64,000 bases of DNA from Primorskyibacter marinus (GCF_003313245.1 NZ_QJSD01000005.1:62001-126000); one strand, 5' to 3'; counted from the first letter of the stretch, positions 17,556 to 26,139 are shown. Program-made: numbers and translations. The notes: generated by a model not told the origin, from the letters alone.

Positions 17556-18860
17556 TCAGACGCCCAACCGGTCCCGCAGCGCGTACCAGCTCATCGCCAG
17601 GGCCAGCAGGGGATTGCGCATCATCGTGCCGCCGGGAAAAGGCTGCGCCGGGACCGCCGCCATCGCCTCGAACCCATCGGTCTGGCCTTCGATGGCGCGT
17701 GCCATAAGTTGACCGGCATGCACGGCCGTGCCCACACCATGCCCGGAATAGCCCGAGGCCGACAGGATGTTCGGTGCAACCCGTGCGAGATAGGGCATTC
17801 GCCGCATGGTGATCGCAAGCGTTCCACCCCAGGCATGGTCGATGCGGACGTCCTTTAGCTGCGGAAAACTGTGCTCCATCGGTTTGCGCACAAGGGCCGC
17901 AATGTCCGCCGGGAACTTGTAGCCATAGCTTTCGCCACCACCGAACAGCAGGCGGCCATCGTGGCTCATCCGAAAATAATTGACCACGAACCGATCGTCA
18001 GCCACTGCGACGTTCCGCGCCAGAATCTCGGCGGCCCGATCGCCCAGGGGTTCTGTCGCGGCGATAAAGTTGTTGATCGGCATCACCCGTGCCGCGACCT
18101 TGCGGTTCAATCCGCCCAGATAGCCGTTGCAGGCAAGGATGACATGATCGGCAATCACGCGCCCGCCCTCTGTTTGGATGGTTGCCGGGGGGCCTTCGGT
18201 CAGGTGATGCACTTGACTTGTTTCATGGATCTGCACGCCAGCGTCGCGCGCTGCCCGCGCCAGCCCAAGTGCCAGTTTCAAAGGGTGCAGATGCGCGGCA
18301 CCGTGGTCAAGAATGGCCCCCAGATGCTGTGGCGCGCGGCAGATCGCCTGCCAGTCGTTGGTCCGCAGCGCGTCTATCTCTTCGTAGCCGTAGCGCGCGG
18401 CCAGATGTTCGGCATAGCGGTGCAACCCGTCCACGGATCCTTGCGACGTACCGGCCCAGGCCACGCCTGGCGTCAGGTCGCAGGCAATATCGTGGCGCGC
18501 GATCAGATCCTTGACCAGTGTCTTGGCATCCTCGGCCAGTTCCCACAGCACGCGCGCCGGACCGTCGCCCATCAGCTTTTCCAGCCCATCCTGCGTCAGC
18601 CGCTGTCCGGATCCCAACTGCCCGCCATTGCGCCCCGATGCGCCAAAGCCCACGCGATGCGCCTCGATCAGCACCACCGACCGGCCCGCCTGCGCCAGAT
18701 GCAGCGCGGCTGACAGCCCGGTATAACCGCCGCCCACCACGCAGACATCCGCGCGGACCTCGCCGCGCAGGGGCGCAAACGGCGCGAGAGGCGTGGCCGT
18801 CGCGGCATACCATGACGCCGGGTAGGTGCCTCGTCTGTCATTGGAAAACAGCAAATCCAC
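17556..18860 (-). CDS. puuB: FAD-dependent amine oxidoreductase (gamma-glutamylputrescine oxidase-like)
   Basis: 434 residues of the DAO (D-amino-acid oxidase-like) family. The FAD-binding motif VCVVGGGYTGLSAALHLAQ begins near residue 39, and GFGASGRNGGQLGSGQ is the signature region shared with PuuB. PuuB oxidises gamma-glutamylputrescine to gamma-glutamyl-aminobutyraldehyde and ammonia. Last gene of a minus-strand set containing two PuuA-like ligases, an amidotransferase and an ABC transporter, which supports an amine-catabolic role. Putrescine as the actual substrate is an inference. Confidence 0.85.
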   Translation of the reverse strand: MDLLFSNDRRGTYPASWYAATATPLAPFAPLRGEVRADVCVVGGGYTGLSAALHLAQAGRSVVLIEAHRVGFGASGRNGGQLGSGQRLTQDGLEKLMGDGPARVLWELAEDAKTLVKDLIARHDIACDLTPGVAWAGTSQGSVDGLHRYAEHLAARYGYEEIDALRTNDWQAICRAPQHLGAILDHGAAHLHPLKLALGLARAARDAGVQIHETSQVHHLTEGPPATIQTEGGRVIADHVILACNGYLGGLNRKVAARVMPINNFIAATEPLGDRAAEILARNVAVADDRFVVNYFRMSHDGRLLFGGGESYGYKFPADIAALVRKPMEHSFPQLKDVRIDHAWGGTLAITMRRMPYLARVAPNILSASGYSGHGVGTAVHAGQLMARAIEGQTDGFEAMAAVPAQPFPGGTMMRNPLLALAMSWYALRDRLGV

Positions 18861-18937
18861 GACGCAGGTCCCTGTTTTGTTGCCTCAGGTCATTCGGAAA
18901 GGGGCAAAGCCCGTCCCCTTCCTCGCTTGTGGAACGA

Positions 18938-20305
18938 TCAGACGTTCAACAGCAGATGTTCGCGTTCCCACGGGCTGATCACTTGCAGGAATTCTTCGTA
19001 TTCGGTGCGTTTCACGATGGAATAGACCCGCGCAAATTCCGGGCCAAGCACCTTGTGCAGCGCCTCTGCCCCGTCGAACACATCCAGGGCCTGTCCCAGC
19101 ACGCGGGGAATATCGCCTCCGCCCTCATAGGCATCGCCACGGAATTGTTTTTGCGGGCGGATTTCCTCCATCATGCCCAGATAGCCGCAGGCCAGCGACG
19201 CGGCGATGCCCAGATAGGGGTTGCAATCCATTCCCGCCAAGCGGTTTTCCACGCGCCGTCCGTCGGGGCTGGACAGGGGAATGCGAATACCGGTCGTGCG
19301 GTTGTCGCGCCCCCATTCCAGATTGATCGGTGCGGCCTGATCTTTCACATAGCGGCGATAGCTGTTCACATAAGGTGCCATCACGGCGATGGCCGAGGGC
19401 ATATAGGTCTGCAACCCGCCAATGAAATGGAAGAACGCGTCGGTTTCACCGCCCTGCGGTCCGGAAAAGGCGTTCAGCCCGGTTTCAACATCCAGCACCG
19501 AATGGTGGATATGCATGGCGCTGCCCGGCTCGTCCGCGATGGGTTTGGCCATGAAGGTCGCGAAACAATCGTGGCGCAAGGCAGCTTCGCGGATCAGCCG
19601 CTTGAAGTAGAACACCTCATCGGCCAGTTTCAGAGGATCACCATGTTGCAGGTTGATCTCCAACTGTCCGGCACCGCCTTCCTGCGTGATGCCGTCAATC
19701 TCGAATCCCTGCGCCTCGGCAAAGTCGTAGATATCGTCGATCACCGGGCCAAACTCGTCCACGGCGGTCATCGAATAGGCTTGTCGTGCGGCTGCGGGCC
19801 GACCTGAGCGGCCCATCATCGGCATGATGTCCTTGGCCGGGTCCAGATTGCGCGCCACGAGGTAGAATTCCATCTCGGGCGCGACCACGGGCTGCCAGCC
19901 CTGATCATGATAAAGCTGCACGACCCGGCGCAGCACATTGCGCGGCGCGTAGGGAATGGGCCGGTCCTTGCGATCATAAGCGTCGTGGATCACCTGCAAT
20001 GTCCAGTCACCCGTCCAGGGGGCGGCGGTGGCGGTGGCCATGTCCGGGCGCAGGATCATGTCACGCTCGATAAAGCCTTCGTGCTCGTCGGCAGCCTCGC
20101 CCCAGTCACCGGTGATGGTCTGATAAAAGATGCTGTCGGGCAGGTGAAAATGCTTCTGCCGGGCAAATTTGCTGGCGGGCACCGCCTTGCCACGCGCGAT
20201 GCCGGGCAGGTCCGAGATGATGCATTCGACCTCGTCAAGGCGGCGACCTTCCAGATAGGCGCGGGCCGGGTCGGGCAAGCCATCCTGCCAGTCAGTGTCG
20301 CTCAT
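18938..20305 (-). CDS. puuA: Glutamine-synthetase-family gamma-glutamyl-amine ligase, copy 1
   Basis: 455 residues, single-domain GS fold (beta-grasp followed by the catalytic domain). Metal and substrate segments are visible: EFYLVAR, GGAGQLEINLQHGD, the ammonia/amine-site region AMHIHHSVLD, NRTTGIRIP and ENRLAGMDCNPYLG. Length and context favour a PuuA-type ligase joining glutamate to an amine rather than an assimilatory GlnA; the C-terminal adenylylation Tyr loop of GlnA is not evident. Its ATG overlaps the stop of the amidotransferase gene by ATGA. Confidence 0.85.
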   Translation of the reverse strand: MSDTDWQDGLPDPARAYLEGRRLDEVECIISDLPGIARGKAVPASKFARQKHFHLPDSIFYQTITGDWGEAADEHEGFIERDMILRPDMATATAAPWTGDWTLQVIHDAYDRKDRPIPYAPRNVLRRVVQLYHDQGWQPVVAPEMEFYLVARNLDPAKDIMPMMGRSGRPAAARQAYSMTAVDEFGPVIDDIYDFAEAQGFEIDGITQEGGAGQLEINLQHGDPLKLADEVFYFKRLIREAALRHDCFATFMAKPIADEPGSAMHIHHSVLDVETGLNAFSGPQGGETDAFFHFIGGLQTYMPSAIAVMAPYVNSYRRYVKDQAAPINLEWGRDNRTTGIRIPLSSPDGRRVENRLAGMDCNPYLGIAASLACGYLGMMEEIRPQKQFRGDAYEGGGDIPRVLGQALDVFDGAEALHKVLGPEFARVYSIVKRTEYEEFLQVISPWEREHLLLNV

Positions 20306-20985
20306 GTGATCCTCTTTTCCTTGAAGAACAGCGCAAACATCTCGGCCAGTCGCGTGCTGTCCGTGTCGGCGTCAAAGCGGGATAGCGCCTGCTGACGCAG
20401 CGGTTCGGGCACGACGCCTTGGGCCCGCTTGTCCAGAAGCCCCTTGAGATAGGTCCGGTCAATCTCGGGGTGCGGCTGGATGGTGAAGGCGCGATCGCCA
20501 TATAGCAGTGCCGCATATTTGCAGAAATCGGTGGAGGACACCGTTTGCGCACCTTCGGGTGCCACCACGACCTGATCCTGATGCCAAGCGTTCAGGTTCA
20601 GGGTCTCGCCCAATATGTCATAGCTTGTGCGCCCGACAGACCAGCCGCCCGCAAATTTCTCGACCTTGCCGCCAAGCGCCTGCGCTATGATCTGATGGCC
20701 GAAACACACGCCGATCATGGGCCGCCCCGAGGCGTAGATGTCGCGGATCAATTCCTCAAGCGGCGGTATCCACGGATGATCCTCATAGGCACCAAAGCGC
20801 GACCCGGTGATCAGCCAGCCTTCGGCAACTTCCGGGCCGTTCGGAAACTCGCCGTCCACGACCGCGTAGTTGCGGAAGGTCAGGTCACGGCCTGCCAGAA
20901 ATTGCGCAAAGATTTCCGGATAATCACCGTTCTCCGCGACAAGGTCTTGCGCGACATGACCGGTTTGTAAAATGCCAATAAGCAT
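20302..20985 (-). CDS. Class I glutamine amidotransferase-like hydrolase
   Basis: 227 residues. The nucleophile elbow is GVCFGHQIIAQALGG and the His-Glu pair lies in TIQPHPEID, the class I triad. Stand-alone proteins of this type resemble the GMP-synthase glutaminase domain. In this setting it may cleave a gamma-glutamyl amide, the role PuuD plays in the putrescine pathway, although PuuD proper is a different-looking peptidase C26 protein. Sits between the two GS-like genes and overlaps copy 1 by four bases. Confidence 0.83.
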   Translation of the reverse strand: MLIGILQTGHVAQDLVAENGDYPEIFAQFLAGRDLTFRNYAVVDGEFPNGPEVAEGWLITGSRFGAYEDHPWIPPLEELIRDIYASGRPMIGVCFGHQIIAQALGGKVEKFAGGWSVGRTSYDILGETLNLNAWHQDQVVVAPEGAQTVSSTDFCKYAALLYGDRAFTIQPHPEIDRTYLKGLLDKRAQGVVPEPLRQQALSRFDADTDSTRLAEMFALFFKEKRIT

Positions 20986-21028
20986 GGGGCACCAATGTTG
21001 GGGTTCTCGTCAAACCTAAAGATGCGAA

Positions 21029-21051
21029 GGGCCGTCCACAAGGGGCGGCCC
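21029..21051 (-). terminator. Hairpin after the second GS-like gene
   Basis: GGGCCG (21029-21034) and CGGCCC (21046-21051) form a six-base-pair stem just past the minus-strand stop at 21061. There is no T-run, so it may be an mRNA-stabilising or attenuating hairpin inside the operon rather than a full stop. Confidence 0.4.
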
Positions 21052-21060
21052 GTCGGCGTG

Positions 21061-22410
21061 TCACACTGTGTCGAGGTAAATTTCGACCTGTTCGGTCGGG
21101 CTAAGCTCAGCCATGTAGTATTTCTCTTGTTTCTTGGTCAGCACGAGATTGCGGATCAGTTCTGGCGAGAAGACGCGCGGGATGAAACTGCTGGCCTCGA
21201 ACGCCTCGATGGCACTGCCCCAGTCGGACGGGATATGCGGTAGATCCTGCGCATAGGCGTTGCCGGTGATCGGCTCACAGGGTTCGATCTTGTCTTCGAT
21301 GCCCACCAAGGCGGCACCAAGGATCGCGGTCAGAAGCAGATATGGGTTCACGTCCCCGCCCGCGACGCGATGCTCGATCCGGCGTGCGGCGGATGCGCCG
21401 GAAGGAATGCGGATCGCAGATGTGCGGTTTTCATAGGCCCAGCAGATCGCCGAGGGCGCATGGGCACCGGGCACCAGCCGGTCATAGCTGTTGGCATGCG
21501 GTGCGAAGATCAGCGCGCTGTCATGCATGCCCGCAAGGCAGCCGCCCACGGCATGCCGCAGCATATCGGTGCCCTTGGGGCCGCCATCGTCGAAAATGTT
21601 GTCGCCATTCTCGTCCAGAACCGAAAAATGCGTATGCAGGCCGGAACCCGCGTAATCTTCATAGGGTTTCGCCATGAACGACGCGGCAAAACCGTAGCGG
21701 CGGGCCAGCCCTTTGACGAGGATCTTGAACAGCCATGCGTCATCGGCGGCGCGCAGCGCGTCGTCGCAATGCATCAGGTTGATCTCGAACTGGCCCAGCC
21801 CGGCCTCGGAAATGGCGGTGTCGGCGGGGATGTCCATGGCCTCGCACCCATCGTAGAGATCGGTGAAGAACGTGTCGAACTGGTCAAGCGCGCGGATCGA
21901 CAGGGTCTCGGCCGCCTTGCGGCGCTTGCCGGAGCGCGGGCTGATCGGCACTTGCAGGTTGCGGCCGGAATCGTCGATCAGGAAGAACTCCATCTCCATC
22001 GCGACAACGGGGGTCAGGCCGAGCTTCTTGTAGCGTTCGACCACGGCGCGCAGCGCATGGCGCGGATCGCCGTCATAGGGTTTGCCACCATCGCGATACA
22101 TCCAGATCGGCAGCAGCGCGGTCGGTGCTTCCAGCCAGGGCATCGGCATGAAGCCACGCTCTGTCGGCTTCAGGATGCCGTCCTCGTCGCCGCTTTCAAA
22201 GACCAGCGGGCTGTCGTCGATATCTTCGCCCCAGATATCAAGGTTCAGGACGGACATCGGAAAGCGCGTACCATCCTCGACCACCTTGTCGGCAAAGCGC
22301 GACGGTACGCGTTTGCCACGCGGCTGGCCGTTCAGATCCGCGGCAGCCACGCGAATGGTGCGCACCTCGGGATGTTTGCGCAGGTAGTTCTTCATTGTCA
22401 GCTTGGACAT
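21061..22410 (-). CDS. Glutamine-synthetase-family gamma-glutamyl-amine ligase, copy 2
   Basis: 449 residues, GS fold, beginning MSKLTMKNYLRKHPEVRTI. Conserved blocks include MEMEFFLIDD, EAGLGQFEINLMHCDDAL, GSGLHTHFSVLDENG, NRTSAIRIPSG and EHRVAGGDVNPYLLL. It is clearly diverged from copy 1, so the two probably act on different amines or sequential intermediates. Eighty bases separate it from the upstream permease gene, short enough for one operon. The upstream ribosome-binding site is weak. Confidence 0.84.
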   Translation of the reverse strand: MSKLTMKNYLRKHPEVRTIRVAAADLNGQPRGKRVPSRFADKVVEDGTRFPMSVLNLDIWGEDIDDSPLVFESGDEDGILKPTERGFMPMPWLEAPTALLPIWMYRDGGKPYDGDPRHALRAVVERYKKLGLTPVVAMEMEFFLIDDSGRNLQVPISPRSGKRRKAAETLSIRALDQFDTFFTDLYDGCEAMDIPADTAISEAGLGQFEINLMHCDDALRAADDAWLFKILVKGLARRYGFAASFMAKPYEDYAGSGLHTHFSVLDENGDNIFDDGGPKGTDMLRHAVGGCLAGMHDSALIFAPHANSYDRLVPGAHAPSAICWAYENRTSAIRIPSGASAARRIEHRVAGGDVNPYLLLTAILGAALVGIEDKIEPCEPITGNAYAQDLPHIPSDWGSAIEAFEASSFIPRVFSPELIRNLVLTKKQEKYYMAELSPTEQVEIYLDTV

Positions 22411-22490
22411 TTGGCACCGGTTGATAATATGATCAAATCATCGATAACTGGGCAGGGGCGGGCTTGGCAAGAGGCATGACAGCACAGGCC

Positions 22491-23297
22491 CTAGCGCAGC
22501 AGGTTCGGGCGCACCCTCAGCTTTGGCCGCGCGTCCTGTGGAAGATGCCGGTTGAGGTGCCGGTTGATCAGTCCGAATATCCCCACGATCACCAGCGTCA
22601 GCAAAATGAAATACCCGGCAAGAATCGGGTAGGGGATAAACGGGTTGAACGTCTTGTCAGCGAAGTAGCTGGCGTAATACAGGGCATCGCCCTTCTGTTG
22701 CAGCGCCGGAAACCCCGAGAAGAAGACAAGCGTCGTGGCATGAAACAGAAAGATCGCCTCGTTGGTATAGGCAGGCCATGCCAGCCGCAGCATCGTGGGC
22801 CAGACGATCCGGCGAAACCGTGGCCAGCCGGACATGCCGTAAGCGTCGGCGGCTTCGATATCGCCCTTGGGGACTGACAAAAGCGCGCCGTAGAAGATCT
22901 CTCCGCTATAGGCGGCGGTGTTCAGAAACAGCACCACCAACGCGCCCGCCCAGGCAGAGGAAAAGGCGGCGAACATGCCGGTTGCCTGTTTGAGGCTGAG
23001 AAACAGGAAGTAGGCGAAGAAGAACTGGATGAACAGCGGGGAACCCCGGAAGATGAAGATGAACCATTCAGACAGTTTGCGCAGGACGCGGTTGTTCGAG
23101 GCCTTTCCCATCGCGACGGCGGTTGCCAGGCCAAAGCCCGTAACCAGTGCGCATATGCCGAAATAAATGTTCCAAAGCATCCCTGAGCCGATCAGTGTGA
23201 CCTGCTGGCACAGCGTAAAACCCTCTCGGGGCAAAAGCCGTTCGCCAATCCCGAGCGAGCGCAAACCGTAATCGGCAATCGTTTCCCAACAACTCAT
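22491..23297 (-). CDS. ABC transporter permease, polar amino acid type (HisM-like)
   Basis: 268 residues with several membrane helices and the cytoplasmic permease loop ADAYGMSGWPRFRRIVWPTM, the EAA-type contact to the ATPase. Together with the next permease it forms the membrane channel for a polar amino acid or amine. I chose the start at MSCWETIADYGLRSLG; the frame remains open upstream only through a palindromic repeat. Second permease in transcription order. It follows the first after a repeat-filled gap of about 100 bases. Confidence 0.88.
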   Translation of the reverse strand: MSCWETIADYGLRSLGIGERLLPREGFTLCQQVTLIGSGMLWNIYFGICALVTGFGLATAVAMGKASNNRVLRKLSEWFIFIFRGSPLFIQFFFAYFLFLSLKQATGMFAAFSSAWAGALVVLFLNTAAYSGEIFYGALLSVPKGDIEAADAYGMSGWPRFRRIVWPTMLRLAWPAYTNEAIFLFHATTLVFFSGFPALQQKGDALYYASYFADKTFNPFIPYPILAGYFILLTLVIVGIFGLINRHLNRHLPQDARPKLRVRPNLLR

Positions 23298-23309
23298 GGC
23301 ACCGTCCTG

Positions 23310-23370
23310 CCCCGGACTTGATCCGGGGCCTTGCGGCCGGCAGGGCAGAGGTCCCGGATCAAGTCCGGGA
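23310..23370. repeat. Pair of inverted REP-like palindromes
   Basis: Two 19-base palindromes with 7-base arms. The first, at 23310-23328, has arms CCCCGGA/TCCGGGG and loop CTTGA. The second, at 23352-23370, has arms TCCCGGA/TCCGGGA and the complementary loop TCAAG, so the units are in opposite orientation. The core resembles the short GGACTTGATCC palindromes dispersed in many alphaproteobacterial genomes. They lie exactly between the two permease genes. Confidence 0.75.
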
Positions 23371-23394
23371 CGCGTGTCGCTGTGTCTTTCGCCA

Positions 23395-24279
23395 TCATGT
23401 CGCCGCCTTGCGTTGCGCTTCGCCGCCGGTGGTGGCCTGGCCATGAGTGAGCCGGGTCATCAGCCGGGTAAGGACAACCTCTGACACGCGGGTGAACGCA
23501 AGATAGAAAATCAGCAGCGCCAGAAAATACCACATGCGCCAGTCGTCATGCGGGTAATCGGTAAAGCGTGGCGTCTTGGCACCGCCCAGTTCGCGCGCCC
23601 AGTAGACGATATCCTCGACCCCCAGCAGGAACAGCAGCGGTGTGGCCTTGATCAGCACCATCCACAGGTTCGACAGGCCGGGCAGGGCAAACACCCACAT
23701 CTGCGGCACAAGGATACGCCAGAACACCTGCCTGCGCGACATGCCGTAAGCCGCGGCGGTTTCCAATTGGGCATGCGGCACAGCCCGCATCGCGCCGAAC
23801 AGGACATTGCCCGCGAAGGCCCCAAAGACGATGGAAAAGGTCAGCACCGCCAGAAAGAAACCGTAGGTTTCGTGCATCCATTGCGGAGAATTGCCCAAAG
23901 GCAGCTTGGCCGCGGCGCAGACGACGAAATCGTTGCCCTGACGGATCGGTTGATCCCAGTCAGCACATTTCACCTTGTGCCGCATCCATTCGAAGGCCTG
24001 ATCCAGCGCGATCACGAAGAACAGAAAGAACGCGATGTCGGGCACGCCACGCACGATTGCGATATAGGTCTTGCCGATCCAGCGCAGCGGCGCGATGGCG
24101 GATCGCGCCGCACCGGCGGCGGCAAATCCAAAGGCCAAGGCCGTGGGGGCCGTGATTGCCAGAAGCAGCAGCACCGTGCCGAACGAGACGTAAAATCCCA
24201 TATGCTTGCCGGTGGTCAGGTAGCAGGCAAACCACTGCAATCCGTCCAGAGCTGTGGGGTCTGTGCAATAGCTGAAAAT
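23395..24279 (-). CDS. ABC transporter permease, polar amino acid type (HisQ-like), apparent ATT start
   Basis: 294 residues if started at the ATT codon at 24279, which has GGAGG six bases upstream (24286-24290). No ATG, GTG or CTG is available in frame near that site. A TTG at 24240 lacks a good ribosome-binding site and would drop 13 residues (IFSYCTDPTALDG). Several membrane helices, a periplasmic insertion with two Cys (KCADWDQ and VVCAAAK), and the ATPase-contact loop AAAYGMSRRQVFWRILVPQM are visible. Partner of the HisM-like permease. The family is sure; the start is an inference. Confidence 0.87.
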   Translation of the reverse strand: MFSYCTDPTALDGLQWFACYLTTGKHMGFYVSFGTVLLLLAITAPTALAFGFAAAGAARSAIAPLRWIGKTYIAIVRGVPDIAFFLFFVIALDQAFEWMRHKVKCADWDQPIRQGNDFVVCAAAKLPLGNSPQWMHETYGFFLAVLTFSIVFGAFAGNVLFGAMRAVPHAQLETAAAYGMSRRQVFWRILVPQMWVFALPGLSNLWMVLIKATPLLFLLGVEDIVYWARELGGAKTPRFTDYPHDDWRMWYFLALLIFYLAFTRVSEVVLTRLMTRLTHGQATTGGEAQRKAAT

Positions 24280-24311
24280 GGCAGACCTCCCTGGGCAGGC
24301 GGATGGGTGGA

Positions 24312-24342
24312 GATCAGGGGCAGCCGCAGCCGCCCCCGGATC
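24312..24342 (-). other. Intercistronic hairpin between binding-protein and permease genes
   Basis: GATC-AGGGGC (24312-24321) pairs with GCCCC-CG-GATC (24332-24342) around a Gly-codon-like GC-rich loop, just after the stop of the binding-protein gene. Hairpins here commonly protect or attenuate transcripts so that the binding protein outnumbers the permeases. Confidence 0.5.
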
Positions 24343-24348
24343 GGATCA

Positions 24349-25080
24349 TCAGAAGGCGGGCGAATCCTCGCCCAGATATTCAGCGATCATTTTGTTCAGT
24401 GTGCCGTCATCCTTCATCGACTGGATAGCGGCATCGAACTTTTCGCGCAGCTCGGGGTCGGACTGACGGAAGGCCATGCCGATGCCGCCGCCCAAAGGAA
24501 TATCCTCGCCCACGAACACCATCGCGCCACCGGATTCCTCGACCGCAGGGATCAGGAAGTCCTTGTCGGCAAGCCCGGCATCCGCTTCGCCGCTGACCAC
24601 GGCGGCAACGATTTCATCAGGGTTGGGAAATTCCAGCAAGGTGGCCCCGGTATTGGCGATATGCGCGGCCTGGATCGTGCCGGTCTGGGCCGCGATCACC
24701 CCGTTATCAATATCCACATCCGCGGTCGCACCGACATAAGAGGACGGCGATGGCGGCGTGTAGTTCTGGGTGAAAGCGACGACTTCTTCACGTTCCGGCG
24801 TGATCGACATGCCGGCGATGATCGCGTCATAGTTGCCGGATACCAGGTTGGGGATGATCGAATCCCAGTCGTTTGTCACCCATTCGCAGGTCAGCTCTGC
24901 ACGTTTGCACAACTCGTCGCCCAAGACACGTTCGAACCCGTCGACCTCTCCGGCATCGTTGATGAAATTATACGGAGGATAGGCACCTTCCGTACCCAGA
25001 CGCACAACCGAATGGCTGGCGGCGAAAGCCACTGACGCGCTGAGGGCCAGCGCGGCGGTGCCAAGGATCAGACTTTTCAT
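24349..25080 (-). CDS. Periplasmic substrate-binding protein for a polar amino acid or amine ABC transporter
   Basis: 243 residues with a classic signal peptide (MKSLILGTAALALSASVAFA). The mature family 3 solute-binding domain contains VRLGTEGAYPPYNFIN, the VTNDWDSIIPNLVSGNYDAIIAG hinge region and QTGTIQ. The N-terminal block resembles lysine/arginine/ornithine/histidine and octopine binders. The ligand is not fixed by sequence; the downstream gamma-glutamyl-amine genes suggest a cationic amine or derivative. Lies 22 bases downstream of the ATPase gene. Confidence 0.9.
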   Translation of the reverse strand: MKSLILGTAALALSASVAFAASHSVVRLGTEGAYPPYNFINDAGEVDGFERVLGDELCKRAELTCEWVTNDWDSIIPNLVSGNYDAIIAGMSITPEREEVVAFTQNYTPPSPSSYVGATADVDIDNGVIAAQTGTIQAAHIANTGATLLEFPNPDEIVAAVVSGEADAGLADKDFLIPAVEESGGAMVFVGEDIPLGGGIGMAFRQSDPELREKFDAAIQSMKDDGTLNKMIAEYLGEDSPAF

Positions 25081-25102
25081 GAATACACTCCCTTATTGAA
25101 CT

Positions 25103-25879
25103 TTATGCCGTCTGCGTGGCGCTGAGAAACCCGCGCAGGCGTTCCGATTTGGGTGCACCGAACAGCCGGTCCGGGGCACCTTCTTCCTCGATCAGGCCCT
25201 GATGCAGAAAGACGACGTGATCCGACACATCGGCGGCCAGTTTCATATCATGCGTGACGATCAGCATCGTCCGGCCTTCGCGGGCCAGATCCTTGATGAC
25301 ACGCACCACTTCCTGTTCCAGTTCCGGATCCAGCGCCGAGGTCGGCTCGTCGAAAAGCAGTGCCTCGGGTTCCATGCACAGGGCCCGCGCGATGGCGGCG
25401 CGTTGCTGCTGACCCCCCGAAAGCTGTGCCGGATAGGCATTGGCCTTGTCGCCGATCCCAACCTTGGCAAGATAGGCATGCGCGGATTGTTCAACCTCTG
25501 CCCGGTCACGGCCCAGCACCGTCACCGGAGCCTCCATCACATTCTGAAGGATGGTCATATGGGACCACAGGTTGAATTGCTGAAACACCATCGACAGGTT
25601 GGTCCTGATCCGCAAAACCTGTTTTGCATCGGCAGGCCGCCGCGACAGGCCATCGCCGTGCCATTGCACCGGTTCCCCCTTGAACAGAATCTCGCCCTGC
25701 TGGCTGTCCTCAAGCAGATTGCAGCAGCGCAAAAGCGTTGATTTTCCCGATCCGGATGATCCGATCAGCGACACCACACCCCCAACCGGCGCAGAGATGT
25801 CTACCCCTTTGAGAACCTCAAGTGACCCGTAGCGCTTGTGCAGGTCGTGGATCTCGATAACGGAACTGGTGTCTGCCAA
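25103..25879 (-). CDS. ABC transporter ATP-binding protein, polar amino acid type (HisP-like)
   Basis: 258 residues. Walker A GSSGSGKST (residues 40-48), signature LSGGQQQRAAIARAL, Walker B LLFDEPTSALDPE and the switch His in LIVTHDMK are all present. Powers the transporter encoded downstream. First gene of the minus-strand operon that runs through the two permeases and the amine-catabolic enzymes. The only plausible start is TTG 25879 (no in-frame ATG or GTG nearby). Its GGG Shine-Dalgarno-like bases lie in one arm of an 8-base-pair inverted repeat, which may control expression. Confidence 0.92.
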   Translation of the reverse strand: MADTSSVIEIHDLHKRYGSLEVLKGVDISAPVGGVVSLIGSSGSGKSTLLRCCNLLEDSQQGEILFKGEPVQWHGDGLSRRPADAKQVLRIRTNLSMVFQQFNLWSHMTILQNVMEAPVTVLGRDRAEVEQSAHAYLAKVGIGDKANAYPAQLSGGQQQRAAIARALCMEPEALLFDEPTSALDPELEQEVVRVIKDLAREGRTMLIVTHDMKLAADVSDHVVFLHQGLIEEEGAPDRLFGAPKSERLRGFLSATQTA

Positions 25880-25885
25880 AGTAAA

Positions 25886-25922
25886 CCCATGCTGATAGCA
25901 ATCCTACACTGCGTAGCATGGG
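25886..25922 (-). promoter_or_regulatory. Leader inverted repeat covering the ribosome-binding site of the ABC transporter operon
   Basis: CCCATGCT (25886-25893) and AGCATGGG (25915-25922) are perfect 8-base inverted arms separated by 21 bases. On the transcript the downstream arm ends six bases before the TTG start codon and contains its only Shine-Dalgarno-like GGG. It could be a translational switch or a regulator's operator; sequence alone does not decide. Confidence 0.5.
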
Positions 25923-26139
25923 CTGCTTTTTTGCCTCATTGCAACATTCAAAGTGCCCGGAACACATCGGGAATGCCAAATTGACGACACGGAAGGTCGC
26001 TTTGCCGAACCTTCCCAAGGTTGCAGGCGGTCCCAGCGCCGCCGAGCGGCTCCCTTGCATTTCTTCCAGCAGAAACGGTGATAAGGCTGGCCATTTGGCT
26101 TGAAGGCGGCGCGCGGGTTAGGCATTCCAAGCTGCGCGA

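Noticed and set aside
20302-20985. Calling the amidotransferase a GMP synthase or a true PuuD
   Set aside because: It lacks the GMP synthase ATP-pyrophosphatase domain, and its motifs are those of stand-alone class I amidotransferases rather than the PuuD peptidase C26 pattern.
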